A DNA stretch of 64,000 nt, taken from contig NC_014751.1 of the NCBI RefSeq assembly GCF_000183365.1, positions 868,001 to 932,000 on the forward strand. The letters are read 5' to 3'. Below, piece by piece: positions 19,957-30,627 of this stretch (its first letter is position 1; each line of letters opens with the position of its first letter). The position numbers were made by a program, and so were the translations under genes. The notes below the pieces were generated by a model. That model saw only the letters and a list, made by a program, of their open reading frames with translations, ran no database searches and was not told the origin of the DNA. The stretch is from Mycoplasma leachii PG50 (lineage in GTDB: Bacteria > Bacillota_I > Bacilli_A > Mycoplasmatales > Mycoplasmataceae).

Positions 19957-20631
19957 ATGGAATTTAACAGTCTTTCAGTTTATTGAATAACTACTGCTAT
20001 ATTTGGTCTTTTACTAATTAGCATGTGAGTTTTAGGGTTATGAATAGAAGGTTTTAAATTAAAAACTTTTACAATTAAAAATATTACTATAATAGGTACT
20101 TTAGTAGCATTAAGTGTTATTTTATCATATGTAGTTAATAGAAACTTTTTACAAATTTTAGGTACAAGAATTACTTTAGGTTATTTTGTTAACTTTTTAA
20201 TTGGGATGGTTTTTGGACCACTTGCTGGAATTTTAGCAGGAATTGCAACAGATCTAATTGGAACTATGATTGTTGGTGCTGCTCAATGACATATTGGATT
20301 TGTTTTTGCAAAATCAATGTTAGGATTTTTAGGTTCAATAGTCTTTGTTTTTAAAAATAATAAACATTGAGTATGACTAATGGTTTGATCATATGCAATA
20401 GGATTATTTTTAGTAATCTTTGTAGTCCATCCAATTAGTTTTGCAACAGTTGGAGGACCTAGTTTGGCTATTGCTTATAGTCTAACTAAATTTATAGTTT
20501 ATCCAATAGAATTAGTATTATATCCACTATTAACTTATACTTCTATTAGAGTAATTTATATTCTAGTAAAAAAAGATTTAAACTCAAAAAATAAACAATG
20601 AATTTTAAGAAATGATGCTGTAATATTCTAA
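19957..20631 (+). CDS. folT: ECF transporter S component, folate type (FolT-like)
   Basis: A 224-residue membrane protein with about six hydrophobic segments. It contains the S-component pattern ALSVILSYVVNRNF...LGTRITLGYFVNFLIGMVFGPLAGILAGIATDLIG typical of FolT/ThiT-like proteins. It would bind folate outside and pair with a shared EcfAA'T module encoded elsewhere. The assignment to folate rests on sequence style and its position right after folC, a common arrangement in Firmicutes. RBS AAGAAGG precedes the ATG. A terminator follows. Confidence 0.8.
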
Positions 20632-20633
20632 TA

Positions 20634-20660
20634 CAAAAAGTGCTTATTAGCGCTTTTTTT
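20634..20660 (+). terminator. Terminator of the uvrB-uvrA-folC-folT unit
   Basis: Stem AAAAAGTGC/GCGCTTTTT with loop TTATTA and a T-run, directly after folT. Confidence 0.85.
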
Positions 20661-20710
20661 ATGTTTAAAAATTAATATAGTAAAATTATAGTAGCGCTCA
20701 AAGGAGTTGT

Positions 20711-21652
20711 ATGGAAAAATTCACCATAAAAGATCTTACTGATAATTTAAAATTTGAAATTATTTCAGGACAAGATAAACTAGATACAGAAATTAAAAGT
20801 TATGGAATTAATAGAGCTGGTTTAGAATTAGCTGACTATTTTAAACCTTTTAAAGACCAAAGCGAATGACGAGCAACTTTAATGTCTACTAAAGAAAGTG
20901 GATATATGTTGCAATTTGATGAAGAAACTAAAATTAAAAAATATACTCAATTAATGAAATGTGGAATTCCTGTTTTAATAATTACTAATAAATTTAAAGA
21001 TAAAACTTTAATTAAAGTTGCAAAAAGACTAAATTTTCCTTTATTAAGAAGCGATTATCCAATTACAATACAATTAGTTCAAAAGGTTCAAGATATTTAT
21101 GATATTTATTTTTCACCAACTGCTGAAGAACATGCTGCTTTAATGAATATATTTGGAACTGGGGTTTTAATTAAAGGTAAATCTGGAATAGGAAAATCAG
21201 AATTATGTTTAGATTTAATTAAACATAATCATTTATTTATTGGTGATGACCGCATCATTCTAACTAATAAGTCAAATAAAATTATTGGAAGAGTACATCC
21301 AATTTTAAAAAACTTAATTGAAATTAGAGGAATTGGAATTTTTGATATTGTTAAATCAAATGGGTATCAAGTAATTATGAATGAAAGTCCTGTTGAATTA
21401 GTTGTTGAACTAGTTGAATATAAAGAACAAAACATTGATAATAGTGACAGATTAGGAAATGATTGAAGTAAATTTAAAATTCTTGGTGTTGAAATAGAGC
21501 ATATTCAAATTCCAGTTAGTGCTGGAAGAAGTTTAGTTAATATTATTGAATCAGCTGTTGCTCAATTTAAAATTAATAAATCAAAACAATTTGAAAATGT
21601 TTTTGATGTAATTCATAAAAGAACAAAAGAATTTTTAAGTTCTAAAAAATAG
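20711..21652 (+). CDS. hprK: HPr kinase/phosphorylase
   Basis: A 313-residue enzyme that phosphorylates and dephosphorylates HPr on Ser46, linking PTS flux to regulation. It has Walker A GKSGIGKSE (near residue 156) and the signature EIRGIGIFDI. Length is normal. AAGGAG precedes the ATG. It is first in the hprK-lgt-trxB-lgt-whiA unit. It is relevant to the PTS EIICB genes at 27988-34611. Confidence 0.95.
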
Positions 21653-21662
21653 AAAGAATAAA

Positions 21663-23243
21663 ATGTCAACTACTTATTTTGAGTGAATAGAAAAACACGG
21701 AGATCCATCTTTAGCTAGATCATTTTTTCAATTAATTCCAGCTTATCCAATTTTTATGTTTTTAGGAATTTCAAGTGTAATTATAGCTAGTATTATTTGT
21801 TTAAAATTAAAAGCTATACCTTTAAAAGAATTTGAAATTTCTATTTTTATTATTGTTCCATTTGGAATATTAGGTGCTACTATTTTTGGAAAAGTTTTTC
21901 TACCTTTTTATCAATATTCAAATACTTGATATAGAATCTTTTTTTTCTGAGAACCAGGAATGTCTTTGTTTGGGTCTTTATTATTTGGAATTTTAGCAGG
22001 TATTGCTTGATTTTTAAAACGTTCAAAAACTACAATGATTTCTTTATGAGTTTATGCTGATTGTATTATTCCAAATATTTTATTAGGACAAGTAATTGGA
22101 AGATGAGGTAATTTTTATAATCATGAAATTTTAGGACAAGTAGTTGATTATAATAGTTTGTACTGATTACCTGAATCTATTAAAAATAACTTATTTTATT
22201 TTCCTAATTTTGTTGAGTTTCACCATTTAAATAATCCAACAGATCTATTAGTTAATCATTATAATTGATGAGATTTTAATTCTAATACTTGATCTGAAGT
22301 ACAAAATTTTGTTAATCATAACAATCAAACAATTAAAGATGTTTTAAATCAAAAAATCACTTATCATCAACCTTTATTTTTATATGAATCAATAGCTAAT
22401 TTATTTTTATGATTAATTATTATGTTTGTTATTAATAATTTAACTAGATGAATTAATCACCCTCAGCCTTGAGAATTATGTCCTAAAGCTTATCCTGGTT
22501 GATTTAATAAACAATATAAATATTTAAATGAAGAACAAATTATTAACTTTAATAGCATTGTTCCAATTAAGTATAAAAAAGTAATAGTTAATATAGATAA
22601 TAAACAAAATGTTGTTTTAAAACTTTCATTTTATCAAGCATGAAATAAAGCATTTTATTATTATGAACCTGATCATAAAAAAATTAGTCAGTTAGAAACT
22701 AAAATTGAAGAGTATATCAAAGTTAAACAAAAAGATAGATTAAACTTTAAAAACACAAAATCTAATTGTAAGCATCAATTAGATTTAATTAATAAAAAAT
22801 ATAAATTTAAATTAGATAATTTAAATAAAAATTCTTTAGAATATCAAAAAATCATTAATCTAAAAAGTGAAGAAATTAAAAAAAATAAAGAACTATTAAT
22901 GATTAATAAAAATAATTATTATCAAAAATATGGATTTTGAAATTTATTTTTTAATATAAATGTTTTTAGTAAAGAAATTGAAAAAATAAATAATCCAAAC
23001 CAATTTAAAGTAATTAGAAGTGGTGTTTTAACTGGTTGTTATATTTTAGGATATTTAATTATTAGAATTATTTTAGAAACTTTTAGGCAAAATCATGAAT
23101 TATTTATTCAAAATCATAAAGCAATTAATTTTATAATTTTAAGTGTAATTTTAATAAGTGGAATCTTTATAATATTATTAACGCAATTTATTTCTCCATA
23201 TAAGTGAAGACAGATAGGATGGTTGTATGAAAAATCTTACTAA
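21663..23243 (+). CDS. lgt: Prolipoprotein diacylglyceryl transferase paralogue 1 (extended)
   Basis: A 526-residue membrane protein. The Lgt core is clear: YADCIIPNILLGQVIGRWGNF, NHEILG, and a C-terminal RIILETFR segment. Lgt moves diacylglycerol from phosphatidylglycerol to the lipobox cysteine. Typical Lgt has about 280 residues; the extra length is a long loop between the last helices, including a Lys/Glu-rich coiled-coil stretch. The HGG motif expected after the first conserved Gly-rich segment is replaced (WEPGMSLFGS), whereas paralogue 2 retains IHGG. This copy may therefore be catalytically altered. It overlaps trxB by 17 bases. Confidence 0.85.
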
Positions 23244-24159
23244 TGAAATTTATGATGTTATTATAGTTGGTAGTGGTCCTGCTGGTTTAACTAGTGCGAT
23301 TTATACTGCAAGAGCTGGATTAAAAACTGTTATTTATGAACAATCTGCTCCAGGTGGAAAATTAATTAAAACCGATTTAATTGAAAACTACCCTGGCTTT
23401 GAAACAATTCAAGGACCAGATTTAGCTTCTAAAATGTATCTTCAAGCTTTAAGTTTAAATGCAAGTGTTGAGTTTGTTGGAGTAGATAGTATATTTAAAA
23501 ATGCTGATGATATTTTTGAAATAAGTTTAACAAATGGTGAAATCAAAAAAGCTTATTCAGTGATTTTAGCAACAGGAACTCAAGAAAATAAATTAGGAAT
23601 TAAAGGCGAAGATGAATTGTATGGTAAAGGTGTTAGTTATTGTGCAGTTTGTGATGGAGCTTTTTATAAAAACAAACCAGTTGCAGTAGTTGGTGGGGGT
23701 TATTCAGCAGTTCAAGAAGCTATGTATTTATCTCAGTTAGTAGATAAAGTTTATTTGATTGTTAGAAGAGATGTTTTTAGAGCTGATGCTAATAAAGTTG
23801 CTAAATTAAAAGCTCAACCAAATGTTGAATTCTTATTAAAATCACAAGTAAAAGAAATTCATGGAACTGAAAAAGTTGAATCACTTACAATAACTACTCC
23901 AAATGGAGAAAAAAAATTAGAAGTTAGTGCGATTTTTCCATATATTGGTTCAACTCCTTTAATTGATTCAGTAAAACATTTATGTATTGAAAATGAAAAA
24001 GGTTATATTCCAACAAATGATAGAATGCAAACAGAAATTAAAGGATTGTTTGTTGCTGGTGATGTTAGAGATGTTCCGTTACGTCAAATTGCTATTGCAT
24101 GTGGAGATGGTGCTATTGCTGGACAAATGGCAGTTGAATATGTTCAAGAAATAAAATAG
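23227..24159 (+). CDS. trxB: Thioredoxin-disulfide reductase
   Basis: A 310-residue FAD/NADPH flavoprotein of normal length. It has the FAD-binding GSGPAG at 15-20, redox-active CAVC at residues 139-142, the NADPH-site GGGYSAVQEA motif and a C-terminal FVAGDVRD segment. It keeps thioredoxin reduced. The start overlaps lgt paralogue 1 and the stop lies 8 bases before lgt paralogue 2, so translation is coupled. Confidence 0.96.
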   Translation: MKNLTNEIYDVIIVGSGPAGLTSAIYTARAGLKTVIYEQSAPGGKLIKTDLIENYPGFETIQGPDLASKMYLQALSLNASVEFVGVDSIFKNADDIFEISLTNGEIKKAYSVILATGTQENKLGIKGEDELYGKGVSYCAVCDGAFYKNKPVAVVGGGYSAVQEAMYLSQLVDKVYLIVRRDVFRADANKVAKLKAQPNVEFLLKSQVKEIHGTEKVESLTITTPNGEKKLEVSAIFPYIGSTPLIDSVKHLCIENEKGYIPTNDRMQTEIKGLFVAGDVRDVPLRQIAIACGDGAIAGQMAVEYVQEIK

Positions 24160-24167
24160 GAGGTAAA

Positions 24168-25598
24168 ATGAAGTCAAAATTAAAATTAAAAGTTGATAAA
24201 AGAGTAATAATTTATACTAGTTTATGAATAATTTTATCAGCTCTAATAATTAGTCTAATAGTTTTATCATCTAAATATTTTAGAATCGATTGAGTACAAA
24301 ATAGAGGTTTTGATACTGTTTTAGAATATGGAAATGTTAAAGATGTTTATTTAACAAAATCTAATGGAACTGGTGGAATTAGAGTTTATGCTTTAACAAT
24401 GACACTTGGAATGATTGTTGCTATTGGTTTTAGTCTATATAACTTCAATAAAAAAGATTTATCTGTAAGTGAATTAGCAATTGGAGTAATTTTTATTATT
24501 CCATGCTCACTATTTGGAGCTTCTTTTTTTGGTAAATTAAATGCTGATGGAATCGGAAGACATGCTAATGGTTCAACTTTTTGAGGACTATTTGCATTTT
24601 GAGAAGGTGGGATGGCAATTCATGGTGGAGTTTATGTTGGAAGTATAGTTGGACTATTAATTTTTTATATAATTGGTAGAAAAACTAAAGTTTCATTATT
24701 AGTTTATGCTGATTGTATTATTCCAAATATTTTATTAGGACAAGCTATTGGAAGATGAGGAAACTTCTTTAATCATGAAGTTTTAGGAACTCCAGTTGCA
24801 AAAATTGCAAACAGTATTCCATCTCATTCTGATAAAGCTATTGATCAAATTTTTTCAACTTATTTACAAACTCATTCAAGACCTTTATTTTTACCTGATT
24901 TTATTTTAAAAAATTGTTTGTCTATTTATTCAGGAGAAAATCAAATTATTAATAATATTTCTTTAGAAAATGGAAATGTTGTTTTATTATCACCAATTTT
25001 TTTCTATGAATCAATTGCTTTATTATTAGGTTGATTTGTAATTATGTTTATTATTCCAAATGTTTGAAAATTATTTGTTAAACCAATTGATAAAAATAAT
25101 AATGTTTATAAAATTAATCATAAATTTAGTTTTTATCAATTCTTTAATCCTTGATTAAAGTCAACTGAAACTAAATTAAGCAGCAAAGATGCTTGAAAAA
25201 AAGCTTTGAATGAAAATATTTATGATAATGCATCACAAACTTATATAAATTTAACTAATAATATAGATTCAAAAGATTATTTAGAAAAAAAACTAATTAA
25301 AAATTATGTTCTAAATAAATTAAATAATAAAAATAATTATCCAATTACAAAAGCTGGAGTGCAAATGTTTTCTTACTTTTTAGTATGAAACATTGTTAGA
25401 TATGCTTTAGAAGCCCAACGCCCAAATGATCATTTATTTATTATGCACTATAAGAATTTTTCATTATTTGTTATTGGATTATCAGCTATAGTGGGATTGA
25501 TTGGTATGATTTTAAGCCAACATCTTTTACCATCTGTTTTTAGAAAACCAGGTTGATTATACGAAGTTGAATATTTTAAAATTAGAAAAATAAATTAG
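24168..25598 (+). CDS. lgt: Prolipoprotein diacylglyceryl transferase paralogue 2
   Basis: A 476-residue membrane protein with the Lgt core WEGGMAIHGGVYVG, YADCIIPNILLGQAIGRWGN, NHEVLG and a C-terminal IVRYALEAQRPN. The histidine of the HGG motif is kept, unlike in paralogue 1, so this is the better candidate for the active enzyme. It is also longer than usual, with an inserted hydrophilic region between GR.GNF and the last helix. GGAGG precedes the ATG. Many lipoproteins in this window depend on this activity. Confidence 0.9.
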
Positions 25599-25609
25599 AA
25601 GGTGATATT

Positions 25610-26539
25610 ATGTCATTTGCCTTAGAAGTAAAAGAAGAAATTGTAATGCATAGTTTTAATGAAGAACAAAAACTGGCATATCTTTCAGGTTTTATTAGAT
25701 ATAGCTCTGACATAATCTTTTCAAATAATACTTCTAAAATTAGATTTTCAACAATTAGTAATAAAATAGCAAGAACTTTATTAAGTTTTTGTAGACAACT
25801 TTTTGATGGTCAAGTTGAAATTTCTATTATTCAATCTCAAGTATTAAAAAAGAATAAAAATTTTGTTTTAACTCTAATTGGTAATATTAATAAGTTTTTA
25901 CAAAAATTACGTATTTATGATCAAAATAATCAAAAGATTTATGTTTTTAAAGTTAAAAAAGAAATTAAAGATAAAACTTCTATTCTAAGAGCTTATATTG
26001 CTGGAATTTTTACTGCTATTGGTTCTGTTAATTCTCCAAAAACTAGTAATTATCATTTAGATTTACAATTTAAAACTAAAATTGATGCGATATATTTTAT
26101 TGAATTAACTAATGATTTAGGGTTTAAATTTAAATTATTAGAAAGAACTATTAATAGATATATTTGTTATATTAAAAAATCTATTATGGTTTCAGATTTT
26201 TTAAAATTAATTGATGCTTCTAATTCAGTAATGCAATTTGAAAATGAACGTATTTCTAGAGATGTTTATAATAGTATAAATAGAGTAAATAATTTTGATA
26301 TTTCTAATCAAACTAAAACATTAATTACTGGTAAAAAACAAATTGAAATTATTAATTATTTAAAACAAACTAATCAATTTCATTTATTAAGTAAAAAAGC
26401 GCAAGTTTTAGCTAATTTACGTTTAAATTTTCCAGATTATTCATACAATGAGCTAGTTGAAGAAATGCAAAAAATGGGCTATGAAATTACTAAATCTGGG
26501 ATTAGTAGCTTATTTAAAAACATTGAAAAATTATCATAA
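25610..26539 (+). CDS. whiA: WhiA-family DNA-binding protein
   Basis: A 309-residue protein of the WhiA family: an N-terminal LAGLIDADG-like fold (SFALEVKEEI..., YLSGFIRYSSDI, RAYIAGIFTAIGSV) and a C-terminal helix-turn-helix (PDYSYNELVEEM...ITKSGISSLF). In Firmicutes it affects division and chromosome segregation and sits in the hprK-lgt-trxB-whiA neighbourhood, as here. yvcJ/yvcK, usually between trxB and whiA, are absent. Confidence 0.92.
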   Translation: MSFALEVKEEIVMHSFNEEQKLAYLSGFIRYSSDIIFSNNTSKIRFSTISNKIARTLLSFCRQLFDGQVEISIIQSQVLKKNKNFVLTLIGNINKFLQKLRIYDQNNQKIYVFKVKKEIKDKTSILRAYIAGIFTAIGSVNSPKTSNYHLDLQFKTKIDAIYFIELTNDLGFKFKLLERTINRYICYIKKSIMVSDFLKLIDASNSVMQFENERISRDVYNSINRVNNFDISNQTKTLITGKKQIEIINYLKQTNQFHLLSKKAQVLANLRLNFPDYSYNELVEEMQKMGYEITKSGISSLFKNIEKLS

Positions 26540-26572
26540 ATTTTAATATTTTTTCTTTTTTTAAAAAAATAC

Positions 26573-26696
26573 TTGTAACTTTTTTAATATATGTTATTAT
26601 AAAATTGCTTCTGATGAAATAAAAATTGATTTAATTCTAAAGGAGTTAATGTAATGGTAAACCCAGTTTTTTAGCCAATTAAAACTGGGTTTTTTT
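26573..26696 (+). ncRNA. Short transcript with a six-codon ORF inside a terminator hairpin
   Basis: Promoter-like TTGTAA (26573) and TATTAT (26595) with a 16-base spacer are followed by AAAGGAG (26639-26645) and an ATG at 26654 that encodes only MVNPVF before TAG. The ORF forms the left arm of a strong terminator (AAACCCAGTTTT with AAAACTGGGTTT, then T7). No plus-strand gene follows, so this is not an ordinary attenuator. It is a candidate small RNA of about 90 nt or the relic of a leader. The remainder of 26540-27010 shows only A/T-rich sequence and the terminator at 26948. Confidence 0.5.
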
Positions 26697-26947
26697 AATA
26701 TTTTATTTTTATTTAAAAAGAAGTATTTTCAAATACTTCTTTTTCTATTATTAAATTACTGTTAATTAATTTTTCTAACAAAATTAACTATACAAAAGTG
26801 TTGAATTTATTTAAAATCAATAGTTTTTTGACAAAATAAGATAAAAAATAATGAAAAAATAACTTATTTTCCAATAATTAACTATATGAGTTTTTTTATG
26901 TGTAACAGCTAATAGTATTTACATTATTTTAACTTTTTACTAATATA

Positions 26948-26983
26948 CAAATAAAAAAAGAGTGGCTCTTATAATCACTCTTT
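26948..26983 (-). terminator. Terminator of the DUF285 lipoprotein gene
   Basis: Stem AAAGAGTG/CACTCTTT followed on the minus strand by a T7 run. Confidence 0.8.
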
Positions 26984-26993
26984 GTTATTAATA

Positions 26994-27013
26994 TAGCTAA
27001 TTTAAATTAGCTA
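26994..27013. repeat. Perfect 20-bp palindrome at the lipoprotein stop codon
   Basis: TAGCTAATTTAAATTAGCTA is self-complementary across all 20 bases, and its last three bases form the lipoprotein TAG stop on the minus strand. It is too close to the real terminator to be needed for termination. It could be a protein site or chance. Confidence 0.4.
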
Positions 27014-27910
27014 TTTAGATACAATTTGTTTTCAAGTTGGAAGTTTTTTGTTTTCTTCTTTTTCTATTTTTGTATCTTTAGCAAATTCATATTTCTTATT
27101 AGATTCAATTTCCTTTTTAAATTTTCATTTGCTTAAATCTTGATCAAATTCTTTAGCTCGTCTTAGCATTCCATTAAAGTTTTCAACAGCTTGTATATTT
27201 CATTTTGAAATATCTTGATTAAACTTTTCAGCACCCTCAAACATATAAGCCATATCAATTACTTTAGAAGTGTTTCAATTTGAAATATTTTGATTAAATA
27301 ATACTGCTTGAGTAAACATATTTTTCATACTTGTTACACTATCAGTTTTTCAATTTCCAATATTTCCATTAAATTCTTTCGCATTTTGAAAAGTGTTAAT
27401 CATTGAAGTTACTTTATTAGTCTTTCAATCATTTAAGTTTTGGTCAAACTTTTTAGCTCTTGTAAACATAAAACTCATATTTGTAACTTCTGAAGTATTT
27501 CATTTTGAAATATCTTGATTAAATTCATCAGTTGTATCAAAAACACTAGTCATATCAGTTATTTTTGATGTATCTCACTTTTCAATTCCATCAACTGAAG
27601 AAGTTTTTAATCCTTTAAATGCTTCTTTTAAACTAGTAATTTGGCTAGGTAAAGTTGATGGTACTTTTGTTGTAGTTGGTTTGAATGGAACAATTTGGAT
27701 TTTTCCATCACTATTTTCAAAAAACCCAATTTGCACACATTCATCATTATTATACATAGCTTTTTGTAAGTACTTTACTTCTTGACCGTAAAAGAAATCG
27801 GGAGTATATTCTTCTGCTTTAGTTCAGTATGAATTTGTACAACTTAAAACAGAAAATGTAGGTAAAACTAATAAAGAAGTTGAACCCAAAATTGTTAATA
27901 ATTTCTTCAT
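27011..27910 (-). CDS. DUF285 (BspA-like) surface lipoprotein
   Basis: A 299-residue protein. The lipoprotein signal peptide ends in FSVLSC (Cys at residue 24). After a spacer come about five DUF285 units with the pattern DMxxMFxxAxxFNQDISxWxTSxV (for example FNQDISKWNTSEVTNMSFMF). Trp codons in the repeats are mostly TGA, which breaks the frame if read with the standard code. Such proteins form beta-solenoids on the cell surface and are often multi-copy and recombinogenic. A TATACT -10 box preceded by TG lies at 27943-27948; the RBS is weak. A fragment of a relative is at 10936-11203. Confidence 0.88.
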
Positions 27911-27987
27911 ATTAGCATCTTTCATATATTTGTACAATAATAAGTATACCACAAATTTCTGTTTTTATCTAGCCTTTTAAAAATTAT

Positions 27988-29614
27988 CTACCCTTCAATA
28001 CCTAGTTTTTCTTTAACTAAAGTGGCTATAGTTGTAACTTTTGGACCATAAATAATTTGTACTTGATTTGAAATTTCTTTATATCCATAAGGTTTAGTTT
28101 TATCAACAATTGATTTATCAAACTTACTAATATCATGCATTGTCACTCTTAATCTAGTTACACAATTTGCCATGATTTTAATATTTTCAGCTCCACCACA
28201 ACCAATAATAATGTTGTTAATGAATTCATTATCAAATTCATCTTCTTTAATATCTTTTTGTTTTGTTTCTAGTTTTTGTTTTTCTAATTGTTTTGCTTGT
28301 TTATATTCTTTTTTACTAATTGGTTTTGCAGTATTTTTATCTCTTCCTGGAGTTTTAAAATTTAATTTAATAATCATAAAATAAAATGTAACAAAATAAA
28401 TTCCCATCATTAAAGGACCAATTACAAATAATCCTCAAAATCCTTGAATATTTCTAGCATTAATTAAATTAACAATTGCTCATGTAATAATTCCACTACC
28501 TCTAGTTGAAACTTGTGCAAAATCACATAAATACATAAACATATAAGTAAATCCAGTATAAAAAATATGAATAACAAATAATAAAGGATCGGTAAATAAA
28601 AATGTAAATTCAATAGATTCAGTAGCTCCAGATAAAGCCGAAGGTAATAAAGCTGAAATAATTCCAGTACCATAAATTTTTCTATTTTCTTTAGGTATTG
28701 CAAAATACATAGCTAAAGCAGCACCTGTTAAACTAAAAATATTAGTTGGAAAAGTACCATTAATAATTCAAGTATCTTGAGCAGTTAATTTAATATTTTC
28801 ACCAAGTTTAGCAATAGCTACAGCATAAATACCTGTAACTAATTCCCCATCCTTATCAGTTCAACTAGTTCCAACTTCTGTATAGTAAAAAGTAATTTAC
28901 AACATGATGTAATCCAAAGGGATTTAAAGCTCTATTAGTTGTTCCATATAAAAACGGAGCAAATGCATTTAGTTTTGATCAAACATTACCAATTTCTTTT
29001 AACCCTGTATTTATATAAGTTAAAATAAATCCTAAACCTAAACCAAAAACTCAACCAGCTAAAGTTGATGCAACTGGAGAAAATTTAGATCCACCAAAAA
29101 ATGAAAGTACTTCAGGAAATTTTAGTTTATAAGTATGTTTATGAACTAAATAACCAATAATTCCAGCAATCATTCCACCAAACGCACTATATTGAAATGA
29201 CATCACTCCAAAACGTATTTTTAATCCATATAAATTAGGTTCTTCTAACATAGCTGGATTAACAATTTTTAATATTAAATTAGTTGCTAAATGTATAGCA
29301 GCATATGCCATTAACCCAGATAAAGCTGCTGAAACTTTTTCTAATTTTGCTAATCCAGCAGCTAATCCAATATCAACTAAAAAGTCAATATTTGAAATAG
29401 CTATCATCCCTAGATCTTTAATAGCATTAACTATAATACTAACTTCAGTTGGAGGTTTTGCATTTTTATAGATTGAAGTTAAAATTGCTTGCCCAGAATA
29501 TCCAATACTTGCAATTAAAGCTAAAATAGGAATTACTGTTACTGGTACTAAAATTGCTCATCCAAAATTTTCTAAACTAGCTATAATACTAGTGAATTTT
29601 GATTTAAAATTTAT
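27988..29614 (-). pseudogene. ptsG: PTS glucose-type EIICB, copy A (start codon lost, frameshifted)
   Basis: The sequence runs parallel to the intact paralogue at 32896-34611, from NFKSKF... through the IIC helices to the IIB domain with MANCVTRLRV. Two defects are visible. Where the paralogue has ATG the sequence reads ATA (29614-29612) with a good AAAGGA upstream. A one-base shift near 28893-28900 changes the frame just after the HHVVNYF segment. Without repair the frame ends within about 10 codons. The IIC C-terminal half and IIB remain open in the other frame (28464-28730, 27988-28410). Probably not functional as one polypeptide. Confidence 0.8.
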
Positions 29615-29632
29615 CTTCTTTTTTCCTTTCTA

Positions 29633-29668
29633 TAAAATAAAAGCCCAACTCTAAAAAAGAATTGGGCC
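29633..29668 (-). terminator. Terminator after the phosphatase/MreB-like operon
   Basis: Stem GCCCAA/TTGGGC (29643-29648 with 29662-29667), followed on the minus strand by TTTTATTTT. It separates the small membrane protein gene from EIICB copy A. Confidence 0.75.
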
Positions 29669-29673
29669 TAACT

Positions 29674-29904
29674 TTAACTATGCAGATTATTTAATAAAGG
29701 ACTAATTACTCCAAACAAAATCACTAAAACACCAGCTACTATAAAAGCTGTTGCTATTATAGAAACAAATGAACTTTTGCTTTTATAAATTTGTAAATTT
29801 TGTTCTTTTTTCTTTTTAGTTACAAAATAAATAATTATTCCAATTATTAATAAAATTAATCCTAATATTATACTAACTATTAAGGGTATATATTTACCTA
29901 ACAC
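29674..29904 (-). CDS. Small two-helix membrane protein
   Basis: A 76-residue protein with two strongly hydrophobic segments (about 6-28 and 46-68) joined by a basic loop (KKKKEQNLQIYKSK). Its start overlaps the end of the MreB-like gene by 11 bases, so it belongs to that operon. The family is not recognised. A membrane anchor or partner for the preceding protein is a guess from position only. Confidence 0.65.
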   Translation of the reverse strand: MLGKYIPLIVSIILGLILLIIGIIIYFVTKKKKEQNLQIYKSKSSFVSIIATAFIVAGVLVILFGVISPLLNNLHS

Positions 29905-30613
29905 AGTTAAAATTCTCCATATATTTTTGGTCGTATTTAATTTTTTTAGTTAAATCTAATAAACTATTAACTTCAACATTAATTTGTTGAAAAACATTAG
30001 TTAAAAATTCTTTATTTAGAATTTGAATATCAACATCAGTTCCAGTTGCTAAAGATCTACATACAACAGTATTAATATTTTGTTTTTGGTTAATCAACTT
30101 AATTAAATCTCAGCTCTTTTTAGTATTTAAAGTAGCATCATAGCTTAAATAAAAAATACTTTGGATATAATGTTGTAAATATGCTCTTCCTTTTTTTATG
30201 CTTTTAATTTCATTAGTTAGATTATTAAAAACTATAGTTTCATCATTTCTAAATTCAACATAATAATCATAATCTTTACTAATTTTTTTTAAAAACTTAA
30301 TTTCACTAATTGTATTTAAATTAGGTATGTATTCACTATATCTATTTACTAATTTATATTCTTTAATATTGTTATCTTCAAGTAGTTTTTTAATTCTGAT
30401 CTCAAGATCTTGAAATGATCCAATTTTTCTATTTTCTGTACAATTAATTGATAAAAAGTTTTTAGGTTTTCTCATCTCTTCATCAGTATTATTACCAATT
30501 GCAATAATGTTTTTAGTTAAAAGATCTCTTAATATTAAAGCTTTTTCAGATTTAATTAGTTTATCTTCATCTCAAATATTTACTATATTTCAATCAAAGT
30601 CAATATAAATCAT
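29894..30613 (-). CDS. Truncated MreB/actin-like protein (putative)
   Basis: A 239-residue protein starting MIYIDFDWNIVNIW. The N-terminus follows the MreB pattern (ID..N...., S-E-x-A, then IIAIGNNTDE where MreB has VLAVG..A). About residues 185-215, CRSLATGTDVDIQILNKEF followed by ..NVEVNSLLDL, line up with the MreB stretch RDLVTGLPKTIEI..EE......PLN.I...V. The usual DxGT phosphate loop is altered to DFDWN, and the protein stops before the C-terminal GG phosphate loop (about 100 residues short). Three TGA codons are Trp. Polymerisation or ATPase activity is doubtful. It lies in an operon with a phosphatase and a two-helix membrane protein. Confidence 0.5.
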
Positions 30614-30627
30614 TATTTAAGATCCTT

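Noticed and set aside
28172..28384. Plus-strand ORF opposite the EIIB domain (with similar ones near 31306 and 32430)
   Set aside because: These repeat because the EIICB paralogues are similar; each is an antisense shadow without an RBS.
28464..28703. Separate hydrophobic ORF on the minus strand inside EIICB copy A
   Set aside because: It is a shifted frame of the EIICB sequence; the paralogues show which frame is real.
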